Source of the DNA: Spirochaetaceae bacterium
GTDB taxonomy: Bacteria > Spirochaetota > Spirochaetia > Treponematales > Breznakiellaceae
DNA length: 38,563 nt
Assembly (NCBI GenBank): GCA_031283755.1
Contig: JAITBE010000159.1
Coordinates: 1-38,563 of the forward strand
Direction of reading: 5' to 3'
How positions within the stretch are numbered: the stretch's first letter is position 1; each line of letters opens with the position of its first letter. The notes beneath the pieces were generated by a model that saw only the letters and a list, made by a program, of their open reading frames with translations, searched no databases and was not told the DNA's origin. Of this stretch, positions 23,843 through 31,933 are shown piece by piece. Made by a program: the position numbers and the translations under genes.

Positions 23843-25582
23843 TTAATCCCCGATCGCCCGGTTTATATCCTTTTTGATAGCCTCCAGTTTCCGGGCCGCT
23901 TCTTCCCTGGCCGCGTGGAGGCCGCCGCTTCCTACATCGGCGCAGCAAGTGGCGTAAAATTTTATCTTCGGCTCGGTACCGCTGGGCCGGGCACTGACCA
24001 CGGTTCCGTCCTCAAGGAAAAACTGGAGGACATCGCTGGGGGGAAGATCTTCACTGCCCCGGGCAAGGTCCCGGACCCCGGTTACCTTGACTCCCCCCAG
24101 GGCTGCCGGAGGATTGCCCCGGTACTTATCCATGATCCCCTTCATGATGGCCGGGCCTTCGGGGCCCGGAAAGTATTTGGAGATCCCCAATTCCTGCCAA
24201 TAACCGTTTTTCACATAGAGTTCATCCAGGCGGGTGAGGAGGCTTTTTCCCAGGCTCCTCCAGTAGAGGGTCATCTCCGCGGTGAGGGCCGCGGCGGAAA
24301 CTCCGTCTTTGTCCCGAACTTCGTTTTCTATGAGGAAACCGTAACTTTCCTCGGTGCCGAACACAAAGGTCTTGCCGCTCCCGCCTTCATAACGGCGCAT
24401 GATATCGGCGATCCATTTAAAACCCGTCAGACATTCAATACATTCCACCCCATAGGAGGCCGCCACCCGCTTCTGCATTCCCGTGGTAACGATGGTATTA
24501 ACCATCACCGGTTTTGCCGGCATCTTCCCCGTCTCCTTAAGGGAGAGGAATATATAATCCGCCAGGAGCGCCCCCAGTTGGTTTCCCGTTAACAGGGTGT
24601 AGGCTTCTCCGCCTGAGTCCTTGCCGGGAACGGCAATGCCAAAACGGTCCGCGTCGGGGTCGGTGGCCATTACCACATCGGCTTTTTCCTTTTTTCCCAA
24701 TTTTATTGCCATATCCAGGGCCGCCGCTTCCTCGGGGTTCGGGAAGGCCACCGTGGGGAAGTCCCCGTTCCCCTCCCGCTGTTCGGGGACGGTAATAACC
24801 TTGAGCCCCAGGTCTCCGAGGACCTTTTCTACGTGTTTTGCCCCGGTACCGTGGAGGGGGGTATAGACGATCTTCACTTCTCCGGCCTTGGCCTTGATCA
24901 GATCCGGCCGGAAGAGGCGGCTTTTCACCATGGCCTGATAAGGCTCGTCCACGTCTTTATCAATTATCTCCAGGAGCCCTTGGCGAAGGGCTTCATTTCG
25001 GCTTATTTCTTTTATTTCCCTAACGGCGTTTACCTCGTCGATGATCCCCTGATCATGGGGGGGGATAACCTGGGAACCGTCGTTCCAGTAGGCCTTATAC
25101 CCGTTATACTGGGGAGGGTTATGGCTGGCGGTAACCACGATCCCCGTATCGCAGCCCAGATACCTGATGGAAAAGGACAGTTCCGGGGTAGGTCTGAGGG
25201 AAGAAAAGAGGTAAGCCTTGATCCCGTTGGCGGCAAAGATCAACGCCGAGGCTTCGGCAAATTCCGCCGAATAATGGCGGCTGTCATAGGCGATCGCCGC
25301 CTTCAGGGTTCCCGCCGCAGCCTTATCGGGCACGGCCTTGAGGAGGTAGGCGGCAAGGCCCTGGGTAGCGCTTTTGACCACCAGGGTGTTCATCCGGTTA
25401 TATCCACCCCCTATCACCCCCCGCAGGCCTCCGGTACCGAACTCCAGGTTCCGGTAGAACCGATCCTCCAGTTCCTTAAGGTCCCCGGCGGCCAGGAGTT
25501 TTTCCACCTCGGCCCTGAAATAAGCGTCTGTTTCTTTGGTTATATAATCCTTCGCCCGGTCTAAGATTGCGTTTTTGTCCAT
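23843..25582 (-). CDS. Phospho-sugar mutase (phosphoglucomutase/phosphomannomutase, PgcA-like)
   Basis: A 579-aa cytoplasmic enzyme of the alpha-D-phosphohexomutase superfamily, interconverting 1- and 6-phosphates of glucose and possibly mannose. All four functional loops are visible: the phosphoserine loop TASHNP (S153), the magnesium loop DPDADR (308-313), the sugar loop GTEESYGF (about 409-416) and the phosphate loop RPSGTEPKIKFY (about 540). Length and the insert TGGLRGVIGGGYNRMN (about 50-65) fit the long PgcA-type enzymes. GGGGAG precedes the ATG, and a TTGCCT-N17-TATACT promoter lies at 25610-25638. It could supply glucose-1-phosphate or feed imported sugars into glycolysis. Confidence 0.95.
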   Translation of the reverse strand: MDKNAILDRAKDYITKETDAYFRAEVEKLLAAGDLKELEDRFYRNLEFGTGGLRGVIGGGYNRMNTLVVKSATQGLAAYLLKAVPDKAAAGTLKAAIAYDSRHYSAEFAEASALIFAANGIKAYLFSSLRPTPELSFSIRYLGCDTGIVVTASHNPPQYNGYKAYWNDGSQVIPPHDQGIIDEVNAVREIKEISRNEALRQGLLEIIDKDVDEPYQAMVKSRLFRPDLIKAKAGEVKIVYTPLHGTGAKHVEKVLGDLGLKVITVPEQREGNGDFPTVAFPNPEEAAALDMAIKLGKKEKADVVMATDPDADRFGIAVPGKDSGGEAYTLLTGNQLGALLADYIFLSLKETGKMPAKPVMVNTIVTTGMQKRVAASYGVECIECLTGFKWIADIMRRYEGGSGKTFVFGTEESYGFLIENEVRDKDGVSAAALTAEMTLYWRSLGKSLLTRLDELYVKNGYWQELGISKYFPGPEGPAIMKGIMDKYRGNPPAALGGVKVTGVRDLARGSEDLPPSDVLQFFLEDGTVVSARPSGTEPKIKFYATCCADVGSGGLHAAREEAARKLEAIKKDINRAIGD

Positions 25583-25609
25583 AAAAGACTCCCCGTATAG
25601 TATGAATTT

Positions 25610-25638
25610 AGTATAGTCCCCCGGCTATTTGAAGGCAA
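25610..25638 (-). promoter_or_regulatory. Promoter of the phospho-sugar mutase gene
   Basis: On the minus strand TTGCCT (25638-25633) and TATACT (25615-25610) are 17 bp apart. The start would be near 25603, leaving a leader of about 20 nt that contains the GGGGAG ribosome site. Confidence 0.6.
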
Positions 25639-25836
25639 GGGAGTTTTAAGGTCTTAATTGGGAAAGAACCTTGGATTTAAACGGAAAAGCGGACGGTTTA
25701 ATATGGGGCTTAATAGCTTTTCCCAAACTGGTCTTACCCCGGGGCTTGAAGCCGGTTCGGCCGGCATTGAATATTTCCCGATGAGTAATGTAATAAAAGC
25801 GTTGACAAGGTTCCGGTACCCGTCTAAGGTTCTTTT

Positions 25837-27042
25837 ATGCGGAGAATTTTTTTTATTGTTTTTATGAGCTTGGTGTTTTTAGGGGGTTGTTTTCGGGAGA
25901 AGATCCCTTCCGTCGCCCGCAAGGATCTTTTCACTATTAATATTGGAAAACTGGAAGATCAAATTGATCTTTTTAATCTTGAGGGAGAACGGAGTAACCG
26001 AAAAACCGACATAGCCATGCGGGATGGGTTATTGTATATTTCCAATGGGAATGGGAGAAAAATCGTTCGATACAATTCATATGGGGACCTCCTCTTTATG
26101 ATATATAACGAAGAACAAAATCCGCCCCCCCTTACCTTACGGCGGAAAAATGAGGGTCAAGGAATTGTTACCCGCTGGGCTTATGCGTATCCCCTCCGGG
26201 AACCGGGAATTATCGCCGTAGATTCCCGTAAACACATCTATGTGGAAGACCGCCTTCCCCAGGGTCAAGAGAGTTTTGATGAAAAAAATAAAGCCAGCCT
26301 GGATCGAAGGGTACTTCATTTTGATATTGACGGCCGTTTTGTAAAATATCTGGGGCAGGAAGGGGTAGGGGGGACGCCTTTTCCGAATATTATTGGAATT
26401 TATACCTCGGTGAATGATGAATTGGCGGTGGTTTGCCGTCTTTCCACCGGATGGAATATCTATTGGTTTGATGCCGCCGGGACCCTTCTGTATCTCATCC
26501 ACCTGGGGAATGATGATATTCCCATCCCTCTTGACCGGGATTTGGTTATACCCTTTATAAATTCCCTCTGTGTGTCCCCGGATGAAAGAAGATTATATCT
26601 GCAAGTCGATTATTACCGGGATACCTATGATGTATCCACCAATACCAGGTCCGGGAGTGAACCCGACAGTTCGGTCATTTGGATTATGGATGTGGAAAAC
26701 GGAACCTATACCAGAACCGTTGAGGTTCCCTTTTACGAATCCCTGATTACCCAGAATAACCGGAAGATAACCGAAAATATGTTTTATTCGATGCTGGGGG
26801 TCATAGAAAACAGCAAGATTTTTCTTTATTTCCCCGTGGAAGAGGGGTATTCCATTTTGATCCTGTCTTCAGAATCCCAGGAGCAGCGGCGGGGATTTAT
26901 CCGGGTGGATAATGAGGAACTGCAATTTAATACCTTTAATCTTTCCTCGGAAGGTATATTATCCGCCCTTCTGGCTACAGACTGGGAGGTCCGGATGGTT
27001 TGGTGGAGAACCGATGAATTAATAGGGGATGTTTCATCATGA
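25837..27042 (+). CDS. Spirochaetal lipoprotein, probable beta-propeller (LIC_12708-like)
   Basis: A 401-aa lipoprotein: signal peptide with lipobox FLGGC (Cys18), then repeats of a short sheet pattern (DGLLYISNGNGRKIVRYNSYGD, RVLHFDIDGRFVKYLGQEG, ISV-type blades) that suggest an NHL-like propeller. It resembles conserved spirochaete proteins named LIC_12708 family, from memory and not checked. The function is unknown; an envelope location is expected. The ATG at 25837 has only a weak AAGG upstream. A TTGACA at 25802-25807 has a poor -10 (TAAGGT), whose transcript would start at about the ATG. Its stop overlaps the ATG of nnr by 4 nt, so the two are coupled although functionally unlike. Confidence 0.8.
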   Translation: MRRIFFIVFMSLVFLGGCFREKIPSVARKDLFTINIGKLEDQIDLFNLEGERSNRKTDIAMRDGLLYISNGNGRKIVRYNSYGDLLFMIYNEEQNPPPLTLRRKNEGQGIVTRWAYAYPLREPGIIAVDSRKHIYVEDRLPQGQESFDEKNKASLDRRVLHFDIDGRFVKYLGQEGVGGTPFPNIIGIYTSVNDELAVVCRLSTGWNIYWFDAAGTLLYLIHLGNDDIPIPLDRDLVIPFINSLCVSPDERRLYLQVDYYRDTYDVSTNTRSGSEPDSSVIWIMDVENGTYTRTVEVPFYESLITQNNRKITENMFYSMLGVIENSKIFLYFPVEEGYSILILSSESQEQRRGFIRVDNEELQFNTFNLSSEGILSALLATDWEVRMVWWRTDELIGDVSS

Positions 27043-28676
27043 CCGGAAAACAGATCCCGGTTTTCTCCGGGGGAGAAAAGCTTTTTTCCGCCGGATCCGC
27101 CCAGGCCTTGGATGCCCAGGCCCCTTCTTGGGGCTTGGATCCCTTTGCGCTGGTAGAAGCCGCAGGCCGTGGGTGCGCCCGGATCTTTACCGAAGTTTAT
27201 CCCGGTTTTTTTTCCGCTTCGTCCCCCAAAATCGCCGTGGCGGCAGGCTCGGGGAATAACGGCGCCGATGCCATGGTTATGCTGCGGACCCTCATCTTGG
27301 ACGGCCGTGTTTCTCCCGCCGCTTCCGCGGTGGTAATAAACCGTATGCCCGGCGCCGAAGATCGTACCCCCCGTTCCGAGGCCCTGCGGACGCTGGAAAA
27401 AATGGGAGTTTTGATATATCCGTGGCAGGGAGCCATATCAAAAAACGGTTCTGCCGGAATTGATGAAAGGGACGTACTGGCCCGGGCGGATATTATTATC
27501 GACGGTATCGCGGGAACGGGTTTGCGGGGGCCCCTTTCCGGGGCTTCCGGGGAGATGGCCGCTTGGATTAGGGAATGTAAAAAGAAGGCGGGAACCGGAG
27601 TTACCGGCGCGGGAAGGCCCCGGATCGTTTCCATTGATATCCCCTCCGGGAATTTTGATCTTTTTGAACCTTCCATGCCTATTATTCAGGCGGATCTTAC
27701 CCTGGCAATTGAGCCGAAAAAATTGTGCCTCTACAGCCCGGGGGCCCGGGTTTTTGCCGGAACCATCCGGTCCGTAAAGGGTATTTTTCCTTCCGGCCTG
27801 ATGCAAACCTTTGACGGCCCGGAACTTCTGACCTGGAAACAGATCCGGCGCCGCCTTCCCCCTATAGGGCCCGACGCCTATAAATATGACCGGGGGGTGG
27901 CGGAAATTCATGCGGGATCTCCGGGAAGCGCCGGGGCCGCCCGGATTGCCGCCCGGGGGGCCCAGGCGGCGGGGGCCGGGATAGTCCGGCTTTTGGTGGA
28001 CGAAACCCTGTATCCGATCCTTGCTGTTTCCGCGGGGGGTATTATGGTAGCCCCGGTAAAAACCTCCGGGGGAGGGGGGGGGATGGACCCTTCGGAGGAA
28101 AATCGCTTTTATCCCGATGCGGTACTCCTGGGGCCCGGTTGGGGAAGATCCCCGGACCGCCTCCCGGTTCTGCACAAGGCATTGGACCGGGAAGCGGAAA
28201 TTCCCCTGATCCTGGATGCGGATGCCATCGCCCTGTCCCGGGACCTAACTTTTCATGGCAATACAATCCTGACCCCGCATCTGGGGGAATTTACGGCCTT
28301 TACCGGACTCTCCAAAGAGAAGATTTTATCGAATTCCATCCCTTCTGTCGTTGATACGGCCCGGAAAATACGGGCCACGATCCTTTTTAAGTCCCATGTA
28401 CTCATCATTGCCGGGGAAGACGGACGGGTGGGAATCGTAGACGGAATGGCTCCGGTTCTGGCCGCCGGTGGAAGCGGCGACCTTTTGGCGGGGTTTTGTC
28501 TTGCCATTGCCGCCCGAATGAAGCGGGGGGGATATTACGATGGCTATACCTGTGCGGCGGCGGCGGCGGCGTTGTTGGCGAAAATCGGCAGGGCCCCGGA
28601 TAAAGCCCATAGTTTTGCGGATCCCCTGGACCTGGCGGAAAAAGCCGCGTCCCTGGCCGGCAGGGCCTGGCTTTAA
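27039..28676 (+). CDS. nnr: Bifunctional NAD(P)H-hydrate epimerase / ADP-dependent NAD(P)H-hydrate dehydratase
   Basis: A 545-aa repair enzyme for damaged (hydrated) nicotinamide cofactors. The N-terminal YjeF_N epimerase domain spans about residues 1-235 (VAAGSGNNGADAMVMLR, SIDIPSGNFD). The C-terminal ribokinase-like dehydratase domain spans about 245-545 (AVLLGPGWGRSP, ILDADAIALS, TILTPHLGEFTAFTGL, AAGGSGDLLAGFCLAIAARM, the last being the ADP-binding GGSGD loop). The start overlaps the preceding lipoprotein stop (ATGA). Length equals that of usual Nnr (about 500-515 aa) with a modest excess. Followed 29 nt later by a small membrane-anchored protein. Confidence 0.96.
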   Translation: MTGKQIPVFSGGEKLFSAGSAQALDAQAPSWGLDPFALVEAAGRGCARIFTEVYPGFFSASSPKIAVAAGSGNNGADAMVMLRTLILDGRVSPAASAVVINRMPGAEDRTPRSEALRTLEKMGVLIYPWQGAISKNGSAGIDERDVLARADIIIDGIAGTGLRGPLSGASGEMAAWIRECKKKAGTGVTGAGRPRIVSIDIPSGNFDLFEPSMPIIQADLTLAIEPKKLCLYSPGARVFAGTIRSVKGIFPSGLMQTFDGPELLTWKQIRRRLPPIGPDAYKYDRGVAEIHAGSPGSAGAARIAARGAQAAGAGIVRLLVDETLYPILAVSAGGIMVAPVKTSGGGGGMDPSEENRFYPDAVLLGPGWGRSPDRLPVLHKALDREAEIPLILDADAIALSRDLTFHGNTILTPHLGEFTAFTGLSKEKILSNSIPSVVDTARKIRATILFKSHVLIIAGEDGRVGIVDGMAPVLAAGGSGDLLAGFCLAIAARMKRGGYYDGYTCAAAAAALLAKIGRAPDKAHSFADPLDLAEKAASLAGRAWL

Positions 28677-28705
28677 AAACTGGCCCATAGAGGAGCTTGA
28701 TAAAT

Positions 28706-29293
28706 ATGGAAGAACCGCAGCCCTCCCTTCCTGAGTTCCGGAAAAAACCCGCGGCCGGGAAAGAAAATGCGGAACAGGAACTGGTCTTTTATTATTCCCG
28801 GGAACGGCGCCTGGAACGGGCGTCCCCGGTAGTCAGGGAGTTAAATGATACCACCCCGGTAAGGCGGCCCACCCTGTTTAGAACCCTTACCGCTACTAAA
28901 CCCCTCACCTTTCTTTTTATGTCCATTGTTATATTAGTCATCGGCGTTTTTATCACCTCCTATTTTTTCTCAAAGGATGATCGGTCTGTCCTGGGGGGGA
29001 ATTCCCTGAGCCTTTCCGCCATGAGGTTTGAGGGTTCCTCCTATATCGTTATCAAAAAAAACATCCCTGAAAAAACAGAGGCTTATACAGGGGTAGTGGA
29101 TATGGCCATTTCCGTTTATGTAAGGTCCGGGGAGGAATATCCCGGGGAACTTCCCCTTGCAAACCGCAGGGTATATTTTTCCCCGGAGGCGGAAGAAGAA
29201 TACCGGATAACGGTTCCCTTTGAGGCCCGGGAATTGCTGTTCCTTATGCGGGCCGGAGAGGAATACCTCAGCTTGCGGGTAAAAACCGAATGA
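28706..29293 (+). CDS. Unrecognised single-pass membrane protein (195 aa)
   Basis: I do not recognise this protein. Residues 1 to about 60 are hydrophilic and should be cytoplasmic, one membrane segment follows (LTFLFMSIVILVIGVFITSYFF, about 66-87), and about 105 residues lie outside. The outer part is beta-rich (MRFEGSSYIVIKKNIPEK, VDMAISVYVRSGEEYPGE) and resembles small Ig-like or FlgN-free domains without a clear family. The ATG at 28706 is chosen because GGAG lies 10 nt upstream; a TTG at 28697 is too close to it. It is the last gene of the lipoprotein-nnr operon and is followed by a strong terminator. Confidence 0.7.
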   Translation: MEEPQPSLPEFRKKPAAGKENAEQELVFYYSRERRLERASPVVRELNDTTPVRRPTLFRTLTATKPLTFLFMSIVILVIGVFITSYFFSKDDRSVLGGNSLSLSAMRFEGSSYIVIKKNIPEKTEAYTGVVDMAISVYVRSGEEYPGELPLANRRVYFSPEAEEEYRITVPFEARELLFLMRAGEEYLSLRVKTE

Positions 29294-29295
29294 GC

Positions 29296-29345
29296 GGAGG
29301 TTTTTCCAAAACCAACCGGGTTTTGGAAAAACAGCTCCTTTTTTT
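29296..29345 (+). terminator. Rho-independent terminator of the lipoprotein-nnr operon
   Basis: A 13-bp perfect stem TTTTTCCAAAACC (29301-29313) with GGTTTTGGAAAAA (29319-29331) is extended by GGAG/CTCC and followed by seven T. The loop carries AACCG, as in the terminator at 30345-30389. Confidence 0.85.
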
Positions 29346-29434
29346 GCCGCTACTCCCCATCCTGCCAGGTCTTTTCTTGACCTGGAATACGTAATGGAGT
29401 ATCTTTAAAATCATAGAGGCTGGTTCAAAATCCG

Positions 29435-29486
29435 GCGGCCCTGCCGGGCCGTGATTGGTTTTTCAGAATACCGGTTTTTGAAAAAG
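29435..29486. repeat. Two intergenic hairpins before the 29527 gene
   Basis: CCGGC-GGCCCT-GCCGG (29435-29450) and an imperfect TTTTTCA/TTTTTGAAAAA palindrome (about 29459-29486). The region 29346-29526 holds these and no gene. They resemble the dispersed CAAAA/TTTTG palindromes. Confidence 0.4.
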
Positions 29487-29526
29487 GCCCTAAGCATAAA
29501 AATCGTTCTGGTAATGGGGAGTTTGC

Positions 29527-29937
29527 ATGATCCAATTTTATTTTTTGTCTATCCTTTTTAACGCGGTGTCAGGGTATGCTCTGGCCATGGAGGATAAGGA
29601 TCGGGAAGAGCTTCTTGAAACCGGGCCGTACTCCTCCTTGAATAACGAGACCATCCGTTTGGTTTTGGGAATTTTAACCCTGGTCAGTGGTTTATTAAAA
29701 CTTCTTTCTTCAATTCAAGGGGATATTCCGATAATTGGGGATCTGTTACCGGCAGTGCTGGGGTTACTTGTGGGCTTTATCCTTATTTTTGACTATTACC
29801 GTAACAAAACCAGTATCGGATCGGAAAAATCCGAACTAATTGAACGGATTATCGCAAAAAACAAAAGATGGTTAGGGTTTGCCGCTATCGCATCGGCCAT
29901 ACTGCATTTTCTTTTTCCAACGGTGTTGTTTCTTTAA
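29527..29937 (+). CDS. Small multi-pass membrane protein (136 aa), unknown function
   Basis: I do not recognise a named family. Four hydrophobic segments are visible: residues 3-22, 44-62 (IRLVLGILTLVSGLLKLL), 69-90 (LLPAVLGLLVGFILIF) and 115-135 (WLGFAAIASAILHFLFP). A polar stretch after the first (MEDKDREELLETGPYSSL) and a basic loop before the last (RIIAKNKRW) suggest an inner-membrane protein. GGGGAG precedes the ATG. The Nudix gene begins at the very next base after its stop, so the two are co-translated; this may be one functional unit, but no link is known to me. Confidence 0.75.
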   Translation: MIQFYFLSILFNAVSGYALAMEDKDREELLETGPYSSLNNETIRLVLGILTLVSGLLKLLSSIQGDIPIIGDLLPAVLGLLVGFILIFDYYRNKTSIGSEKSELIERIIAKNKRWLGFAAIASAILHFLFPTVLFL

Positions 29938-30330
29938 GTGGCGGCTCGGAGATCAGTTGCGGGTATAGCACTGGAAGGGGGGAAATTTTTTATTGCCCGG
30001 CGTTTACCCGGCGGGGACCTGGGAGAGAAATGGGAATTTCCCGGAGGCAAGGCGGAAGCGGGGGAGTCCGATGAGGAGGCCCTTATCCGGGAATACGATG
30101 AGGAATTTCAGGTTCCCATTAAAACCGGCGCTCTTTTGGGAACCGTTTCGTTTGATCACCGTGGTATTACCCATGCCTTACATGCCTACCGGATCTATTT
30201 TTGCGGCAGGGACTTTACCCTAAAGGAACACAGCGAATGGCGCTGGGTCGATTTTGAAGAGATGGAAAAATTGGATTTTGCCGATTCGGATCGTAAACTT
30301 TTTTGTTATCTAAAGGCATCTGCAGAATGA
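29938..30330 (+). CDS. Nudix hydrolase (MutT-like (deoxy)nucleoside triphosphate pyrophosphohydrolase)
   Basis: A 130-aa cytoplasmic enzyme. The Nudix box spans 37-58 (GKAEAGE..REYDEE) with the metal-binding REYDEE core intact; the late Gly of the signature is Gln (EEFQV), a minor deviation. The opening VAGIALEGGKFFIARRLPGGDLGEKWEFPGGK is typical of MutT proteins that remove oxidised nucleotides such as 8-oxo-dGTP; substrate specificity is inferred. The start is GTG at 29938, directly after the TAA of the upstream membrane protein, so expression probably depends on coupling. The gene is followed by a bidirectional terminator. Confidence 0.9.
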   Translation: MAARRSVAGIALEGGKFFIARRLPGGDLGEKWEFPGGKAEAGESDEEALIREYDEEFQVPIKTGALLGTVSFDHRGITHALHAYRIYFCGRDFTLKEHSEWRWVDFEEMEKLDFADSDRKLFCYLKASAE

Positions 30331-30344
30331 CGAATTTTAAAACT

Positions 30345-30389
30345 GCCGAGGCTTTCCCAAAATCAACCGGGTTTTGGGAAAGCCTCGGC
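30345..30389. terminator. Bidirectional terminator between Nudix and omptin genes
   Basis: A perfect 18-bp stem (GCCGAGGCTTTCCCAAAA, 30345-30362, with 30372-30389) around a short loop lies exactly between two convergent genes. T/A-rich arms and flanks serve both directions. The CAAAA/TTTTG core matches the other palindromes. Confidence 0.85.
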
Positions 30390-30390
30390 C

Positions 30391-31404
30391 TTATCTAAAT
30401 TTGTATTTTAGTGAAAGCCCTACGCTCAGGGCGGAATAGGCCGCCCCCGCTTTATTGTTGTCCCTGACGGTAATATTGTTGGCGAGATCTTTTATGATGG
30501 TTAACCCCCGGGGCCCCTTGATAAACCGGTAAGAAACATATGCGGAGAGATCGATTTTTTCATTCAAGGAAAAGATAAATTCTCCCGTGGGTTCAAGAAA
30601 AAGACCGCCAAACATATAATCGTTAAACTGCAGCGGCGGGCTCCTCAAAGGATGATTATCCTGATCCAAACAAAATATTAAGGGGCTTATCTGAAAATCT
30701 ATGTTGACGGCGAAAAAACGGTACGGAATATACAAAGAAATCCCGGGGGTTATTATAAACCAATTTTGGGTATAGGCGATCACCAGCCCGTATTGGGAAA
30801 CCCTTGGAATATTTTCAGTCCACGGGGAATAAACGCCGGACACAATCTCCGTCCCGTATTGGGAATAACCATCCTGGGCGGCCCACCTAAAATACATATA
30901 ATTAAAACCGGTGTAAAATTTAAACAACATCCTGGATATAACGGGCATGGAAACACCTACGTTAAGCTCTGCGAGCATGGCCCAATTGGTATAATTATCA
31001 TGGGAGGAAAAATGGGACAGCTGATCCCCCTCTGCCTGCCAATCCCGGTCTTCCATAATCCCTGTTTTAGCGGGAAATGAGAATTGGGCGGTTAAATTCG
31101 TAACAAATCCCATCTTTTCCATGGGATAACGGCGGTTTAAATCCAAAGAAACGCCCCATAAAAAGAGAGGTTTTATATCCCAACTAAGCTGGCTTAATAA
31201 AGTATCGCTGTCGGTCGTTTTATATACTAATTCTTTAACCTGCCCGTATAAAAAACCGGAAACCGGAGCAACCGAAAAGACATAGGTTGTTTCGGATTGG
31301 GGGGACCCGTTCGTTTCTCCCGCCAGGGGCAGGACAATAAAAAAAACATATAAAAGACTGGCTAATATTTTAAAAAAAGATATAATATTCATTAATATGA
31401 ACAT
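30391..31404 (-). CDS. Omptin-family outer membrane protease homologue
   Basis: A 337-aa exported protein (signal peptide ending near PLAGE; a start at the second Met, 31392, gives 333 aa). It aligns by eye along its length with OmpT: GFLYGQVKELVY against GTLSGKTKERVY, LLSQLSWDIKP against VSQLDWKF, MEDRDWQ against MVDQDWM, and DQDNH against DNDEH. Both catalytic pairs are therefore present: D119/D121 (OmpT D83/D85) and D249/H251 (OmpT D210/H212). The many alternating aromatic strands and the end YKFR suggest a 10-strand barrel, though the last residue is Arg rather than Phe. Omptins cleave between basic residues and need lipopolysaccharide in enterobacteria. No good ribosome site precedes either ATG. 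An omptin in a spirochaete is unexpected and horizontal origin is possible. Confidence 0.8.
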   Translation of the reverse strand: MFILMNIISFFKILASLLYVFFIVLPLAGETNGSPQSETTYVFSVAPVSGFLYGQVKELVYKTTDSDTLLSQLSWDIKPLFLWGVSLDLNRRYPMEKMGFVTNLTAQFSFPAKTGIMEDRDWQAEGDQLSHFSSHDNYTNWAMLAELNVGVSMPVISRMLFKFYTGFNYMYFRWAAQDGYSQYGTEIVSGVYSPWTENIPRVSQYGLVIAYTQNWFIITPGISLYIPYRFFAVNIDFQISPLIFCLDQDNHPLRSPPLQFNDYMFGGLFLEPTGEFIFSLNEKIDLSAYVSYRFIKGPRGLTIIKDLANNITVRDNNKAGAAYSALSVGLSLKYKFR

Positions 31405-31535
31405 ATATATACCGGGTGTAGTCGGTCAAGGGAGCCGGGTACAAAATCCGGTTGGTACAGGCCTTGGATCCGGTGAAACCGGTATGGGAAAAAGCGCCAC
31501 CAAAACTATTTTTTGCCGTAAATATAAGGCGGTTA

Positions 31536-31558
31536 TCTCAAAATCTGACATTTTGAGA
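31536..31558. repeat. Small perfect palindrome overlapping the lipoprotein start region
   Basis: TCTCAAAAT (31536-31544), loop CTGAC, ATTTTGAGA (31550-31558). It belongs in form to the CAAAA/TTTTG palindromes found at several intergenic sites. It lies across the probable start of the next gene. Confidence 0.5.
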
Positions 31559-31933
31559 CAGCCGAGGCGCTTCATTTTTTTTATGCTCATATCCGTTATC
31601 GGCCTTGCTTCCTGCAGCCGCGGCTCCGATGATATCGCCTTTATTCCCCCCCCCACTCCGCCCCTGTCCCGGTATTTCCTGGGCTATGGGGTGGTAACCG
31701 TTTCCTATATCCAGGTGTTAAAAGAGCCGGTTCCGGGCTCGGAATCTTTAGGATACCTGAGAAGAAGTTCCCTGGTGCGGGTTCTGGAACGGAAGAAGGT
31801 AAATTACCGGGGGACCTTTGAATCCTGGGTCCTGGTGGAAGGGAATTATCGGGGATGGTTACAGGAAGATATGGTCCGGATCTACGATAACGAAGCCCAG
31901 GCCAAAACCGCCGCGGAGTCTATGCCCCAATGA
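31553..31933 (+). CDS. Lipoprotein with bacterial SH3-like domain
   Basis: A protein of about 126 aa. The signal MRQPRRFIFFMLISVIGLASC has a basic head and lipobox GLASC, so it should be lipidated. A small beta-rich domain follows (YGVVTVSYIQVLKEPVPGSESLGYLRRSSLVRVLERK..WVLVEGNYRGWLQEDMVRIY), typical of bacterial SH3 domains that bind cell wall or other proteins. The start is uncertain: TTG at 31553 gives the best signal peptide but lacks a ribosome site and lies in a palindrome; ATG at 31583 would remove the basic head, and ATG at 31484 or 31397 would add unlikely residues. The stop overlaps the ATG of the DUF445 gene by 4 nt. Confidence 0.7.
   Translation: MRQPRRFIFFMLISVIGLASCSRGSDDIAFIPPPTPPLSRYFLGYGVVTVSYIQVLKEPVPGSESLGYLRRSSLVRVLERKKVNYRGTFESWVLVEGNYRGWLQEDMVRIYDNEAQAKTAAESMPQ

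Noticed and set aside
23825-25564. Two long open frames on the plus strand opposite the mutase gene
   Set aside because: All functional loops of the mutase are on the minus strand; the opposite frames have no recognisable motifs.
25802-25830. TTGACA followed after 17 bp by TAAGGT before the lipoprotein gene
   Set aside because: The -10 box is too poor to list as a promoter; noted only as a possible leaderless case.
27438-28175. Long open frame on the minus strand (245 codons)
   Set aside because: It is antisense to nnr, whose domain motifs are intact; the open frame results from GC-rich codon use.
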